A stretch of DNA of 15,411 nucleotides, from the NCBI GenBank assembly GCA_905202595.1, contig CAJKSP010000050.1:1-15411 (forward strand), in the 5' to 3' direction. Below the pieces are notes generated by a model that saw only the letters and a program-made list of their open reading frames with translations, was not told the origin of the DNA and ran no database searches. This document shows, piece after piece, positions 12,449-15,411 of the stretch. Position 1 is the first letter of the stretch. Each line of letters starts with the position of its first letter. Both the position numbers and the translations under genes were made by a program. Source of the stretch: an uncultured Sutterella sp. (GTDB taxonomy: Bacteria; Pseudomonadota; Gammaproteobacteria; Burkholderiales; Burkholderiaceae_F).

Positions 12449-15331
12449 ATGTCCAAGATTCTTCTCATTGACGGCTCCAACTATCTCTTCCGCGCCTTTC
12501 ATGCCATGCCGGCGCTCACCACAGCGGCGGGCGAGCCGACGGGCGCTCTCAAAGGCTTTCTCGGCATGCTCGGCCATGTGGCGGGGCTCGCCAAGGCTGA
12601 TCACGCGGCAGTGGTCTTCGATGCGCCGGGGAAAACCTTCCGGCATGAGCTCTTTCCTGAATACAAGGCGCAGCGTCCGCCCATGCCCGAAGAGCTCCGG
12701 CCGCAGATTGCGCCGCTGCAGGAGGCGGTGCGGCTGCTCGGCTGGCCGCTTGTGATCGTGCCCGGCATTGAAGCTGACGACGTCATCGGCACGCTGTCGG
12801 CGCAGGCGGAGGCGCTCGGCTGGGATTCCGTCATTGCTACGGGAGACAAGGATCTGGCGCAGCTCGTCAATGAGCGCGTTGTGCTTCTCAACACGATGAA
12901 CAAGAAGTTCTATGACCGCGAGGGCGTGATCGAGAAGTACGGCGTGCCGCCTGAGCGCATGATCGACTACTTGGCGCTCATGGGCGACAAGGTCGACAAC
13001 GTGCCGGGCATCAAGGGGTGCGGACCGAAGACGGCGGCCAAGTGGATCGAAGCCTACGGATCGCTCGACGGCGTCGTCGAGCACGCCGGCGACGTCAAAG
13101 GCAAGGCGGGAGAAAACCTGCGGGCGGGACTTGCTCATCTCCCGCTCGGACGCGAGCTCGTGACGATCAAGCGCGATGCCGTCATTCCGGGCGTCGATTC
13201 AGTCGAGACGCTCGTCTTCGGCACGCCGGATCTAGCTGCGCTCAACAGCTTTGCGCTTCGCTGGGAGATGGGGCTTGCAACGCTCTTGCGCGCAGCGCCC
13301 GCGGGATCGCGCGGCGCCGCGTCGGCCGCGCCTTCAATGAAGGACGTCCAGGCGGCGCTCGTCGGCCGCGCTGCGCAGAGCGCGCCTGAGCAGGGCGACC
13401 TGTTCGGCGACGCGCCTGCGGCCGTGCCGGAAAAGCCAGCTGCAGCCGCCTCGCCCGCCGCGCCGCTTGCGGCGGCTCCCGCAGAAGCCGCTTCCGCCCT
13501 TCAGGACATTCCGACGGACATGCCTTTTGCGGCAGAAAATCCCGACGCGATTCCCTATGAGGCCCCGTCGTCCCTCATCGAGCTCGCGGCGCTCCTTCCG
13601 GCGCTTGAGGCGCCTCGCGAAGAGCCGGTCGGCATTTCGCTTCTTTGGGACGGCCATGAGGCGCGAAGCGCCTGCGTCGAGGGCATCGCGCTGGCGCTTA
13701 CGCCCAAGGACGTCTATGTGCTGCTCGCTGACGAGAGCCTGCCGGCGGCGGATCTTTTCTCCGCGCTCGGTCCTTGGCTTGCCTCCGATGCGCCCAAAGC
13801 CTTTCATGATGCGAAGGCTTCTCTGCACGCGCTGGCGGCCGCCGGCGCCGCAGTGGGCGGAGCAGTCGACGACACGATGCTCATGGACTACGTGCTCGAA
13901 GCGCATTTAGGGCACGAGCTTCCCCGGCTGGCTGCGCGCATGCTCGGACGTCGGCTTCCGACCCGAGACGCCGTGCTCGGCAAGGGCGCCAAGCGCCTTT
14001 CGTGGCGCGAAGCAGATCGAGCGGCCGTGGAGGCGCTGCTTGCCGAAGAGGCAGCAGCCGTACGCGCGCTTTCGTCCGTCATGCGCGAAAAGCTTTGGAG
14101 CGACGAGAAGCTCAAGCGGATCTACTACGAGATTGAGCGTCCGCTTCTGCCGGTGCTCTTCCGCATGGAGCGCACGGGCGTGCTTCTCAATTCGACGCTT
14201 CTCCTCGAAGAATCGAAGGAGCTTGAGATCGAGGTGAAGCAGCTTGAGACCGATGCGGCCGCAGCGGCCGGACGCGCCTTCAACATGTCGAGCCCCAAGC
14301 AGCTCGCTCAGATTCTCTTTGAGGAGCAGGGCATTCCGGTCGTGAAGAAGACGGCGAGCGGCGCGCCTTCCACGGACGAAGAGGTGCTCTCGGAGCTCGC
14401 GCTCGACTATCCGCTCCCCAAGATCATTCTGGAGTATCGGCGCCTGACGAAGCTTCGCAGCACTTATCTCGAGAAGCTCCCGAAGATGGTTGACGCCGAC
14501 GGCCGGATCCGCACGACGTTCGGGCAGGCGACGGCGGTGACGGGACGACTCGCCAGCGCCGAGCCCAATCTGCAGAACATTCCGGCGCGCACGCCTGAGG
14601 GCCGCCGCATTCGCGAAGCCTTCGAAGCGCGCCCGGGCTGGGTGATCGTCGATGCGGACTATTCGCAGATCGAGCTTCGAATCATGGCGCATCTTTCGCA
14701 GGATGCGGGACTGCTGGCCGCCTTTGCCAAGGGAGAGGACGTGCATCGCTCGACGGCCTCCGAAGTTTTCGGCGTGCCGCTTGCCGACGTCACGCCTGAT
14801 CAGCGCCGCATGGCGAAGGTGATCAACTTCGGCCTCATCTACGGCATGAGCGCCTTCGGCCTTGCGCAGCAGCTCGGCATAGACCGCAAGGTGGCGTCTG
14901 CCTACGTAGACGAGTATTTCCGCCGCTTCCCCGGCGTGCGCCGCTACATGGACGAGACGCGCGAGCTCGCCGAGCGCCAGGGCTATGTTGAAACCTGGTT
15001 CGGCCGGCGGCTGTGGCTGCCGGACATCCGCAGCGGCCGGCGCACGATTCGCATGGCAGCTGAACGGGCGGCCATCAATGCGCCCATGCAGGGCACGGCT
15101 GCCGACTTGATCAAGATGGCCATGATCGCCGTGGATCGGTGGCTTGCCGAAGAAAAGCTCGAGGCGCGCATGCTGCTGCAGGTGCATGACGAGCTGGTGA
15201 TCGAGGCGCCGGAAGCGGAGGCGCCCCGCGTGAAGGCGATGCTCCCGAAGCTGATGGCCGGCGTTGCATCGCTCTCCGTGCCGCTGCTCGCAGAAGTGGG
15301 CGAAGGCCCGAACTGGGGCGCGGCGCATTGA
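12449..15331 (+). CDS. polA: DNA polymerase I with degenerate proofreading domain
   Basis: A 960-residue repair and Okazaki-fragment polymerase. Residues 1-280 form the 5'-nuclease, with acidic metal ligands at Asp8, Asp58, Glu108/Asp110/Asp111, Asp133/Asp135 and Asp180/Asp183. An Ala/Pro-rich linker (about 281-370) includes EQGDLFGD (314-321). Residues 390-550 align with the 3'-5' exonuclease domain, but ExoI DxE is replaced by GISLLWDGH, ExoII reads HDAKASLHAL and ExoIII LLAEEAAAV, so proofreading looks lost. The polymerase domain is intact: Asp737 in DYSQIELR, Lys790, Phe794 and Tyr798 in AKVINFGLIYG, and Asp914-Glu915 in VHDELV. No Shine-Dalgarno sequence precedes the ATG. At about 30 residues longer than the E. 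coli enzyme, the excess is in the linker. No terminator with a T run follows. Confidence 0.97.
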   Translation: MSKILLIDGSNYLFRAFHAMPALTTAAGEPTGALKGFLGMLGHVAGLAKADHAAVVFDAPGKTFRHELFPEYKAQRPPMPEELRPQIAPLQEAVRLLGWPLVIVPGIEADDVIGTLSAQAEALGWDSVIATGDKDLAQLVNERVVLLNTMNKKFYDREGVIEKYGVPPERMIDYLALMGDKVDNVPGIKGCGPKTAAKWIEAYGSLDGVVEHAGDVKGKAGENLRAGLAHLPLGRELVTIKRDAVIPGVDSVETLVFGTPDLAALNSFALRWEMGLATLLRAAPAGSRGAASAAPSMKDVQAALVGRAAQSAPEQGDLFGDAPAAVPEKPAAAASPAAPLAAAPAEAASALQDIPTDMPFAAENPDAIPYEAPSSLIELAALLPALEAPREEPVGISLLWDGHEARSACVEGIALALTPKDVYVLLADESLPAADLFSALGPWLASDAPKAFHDAKASLHALAAAGAAVGGAVDDTMLMDYVLEAHLGHELPRLAARMLGRRLPTRDAVLGKGAKRLSWREADRAAVEALLAEEAAAVRALSSVMREKLWSDEKLKRIYYEIERPLLPVLFRMERTGVLLNSTLLLEESKELEIEVKQLETDAAAAAGRAFNMSSPKQLAQILFEEQGIPVVKKTASGAPSTDEEVLSELALDYPLPKIILEYRRLTKLRSTYLEKLPKMVDADGRIRTTFGQATAVTGRLASAEPNLQNIPARTPEGRRIREAFEARPGWVIVDADYSQIELRIMAHLSQDAGLLAAFAKGEDVHRSTASEVFGVPLADVTPDQRRMAKVINFGLIYGMSAFGLAQQLGIDRKVASAYVDEYFRRFPGVRRYMDETRELAERQGYVETWFGRRLWLPDIRSGRRTIRMAAERAAINAPMQGTAADLIKMAMIAVDRWLAEEKLEARMLLQVHDELVIEAPEAEAPRVKAMLPKLMAGVASLSVPLLAEVGEGPNWGAAH

Positions 15332-15411
15332 CCCTGCGGCTGCAGGGGGAAAAAAAGGTTCTTAGTCAAAGTTGGTGAAAAGCGACCGATGCCTCCACAC
15401 ACTTCGTAAAA
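15332..15411 (+). other. Downstream of polA: small hairpin, no gene seen
   Basis: CCCTGC-GGCT-GCAGGG (15332-15347) folds immediately after the stop codon but is followed by an A run (15350-15356), not T. It is therefore not a plus-strand intrinsic terminator. The rest to the window edge has no credible start of a new gene; the ATG at 15389 opens only six codons. Confidence 0.5.

Noticed and set aside
13907..15328. 473-codon minus-strand open frame opposite polA
   Set aside because: Antisense to the highly conserved polymerase domain; composition is His/Arg-rich shadow sequence.
15332..15347. Hairpin after polA as an intrinsic terminator
   Set aside because: The stem is only six bases and is followed by an A run instead of T on the coding strand.
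1..15411. CRISPR arrays, tRNA/rRNA genes, insertion sequences, phage or toxin-antitoxin modules
   Set aside because: No regularly spaced repeats, RNA-gene signatures, transposase or integrase motifs, or terminal repeats were seen; gene content is chromosomal and mostly housekeeping.

Overview
This GC-rich window reads as ordinary bacterial chromosome, most likely from a Burkholderiales betaproteobacterium and perhaps a gut Sutterellaceae (Sutterella/Parasutterella-like) organism. That placement is inferred from family recognition. The main clues are a soluble RsxB-type ferredoxin protein next to nth, a BPSS1780-type membrane protein, and a DUF2782-like secreted protein divergent from polA. 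No database search was possible. I see no prophage, insertion sequence, CRISPR array, tRNA or rRNA.

Layout. (1) 1-146: probable tail of an upstream gene carrying a 16-base poly-C run, overlapping the start of metC. (2) 130-3271, plus strand: metC (cystathionine beta-lyase), a Tat-exported metallo-beta-lactamase-fold hydrolase, and a secreted alpha-carbonic anhydrase, closed by an 18-bp bidirectional terminator. (3) 3386-9428, minus strand, read from right to left: a CoA-disulfide/persulfide reductase with a rhodanese domain, the 7Fe-8S ferredoxin fdxA with its own terminator, ferredoxin-NADP reductase, the RsxB-type polyferredoxin, nth (endonuclease III), then a class I aminotransferase with its own promoter. 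(4) 9602-10699, plus strand: dinB (DNA polymerase IV), ending at a terminator shared with the next gene. (5) 10762-12213, minus strand: BPSS1780-type membrane protein and DUF2782-like secreted protein, separated by a strong terminator. (6) 12449-15331, plus strand: polA.

How the genes fit together. The central minus-strand block is a redox and iron-sulfur cluster: NADPH/ferredoxin exchange (Fpr, FdxA), a soluble polyferredoxin, an Fe-S DNA glycosylase, and a flavoprotein that handles sulfane sulfur or disulfides. metC releases homocysteine, and such enzymes can also release H2S, so a loose sulfur theme runs through the window; this is inference. Three DNA repair genes (nth, dinB, polA) are present.

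The most notable observations are: a PolA whose 3'-5' exonuclease domain is present but lacks all visible catalytic residues; a clamp-binding-like motif in its Ala/Pro-rich linker; the poly-C tract upstream of metC; and several unexplained dyads or repeats in intergenic regions. I found no convincing wholly new system.
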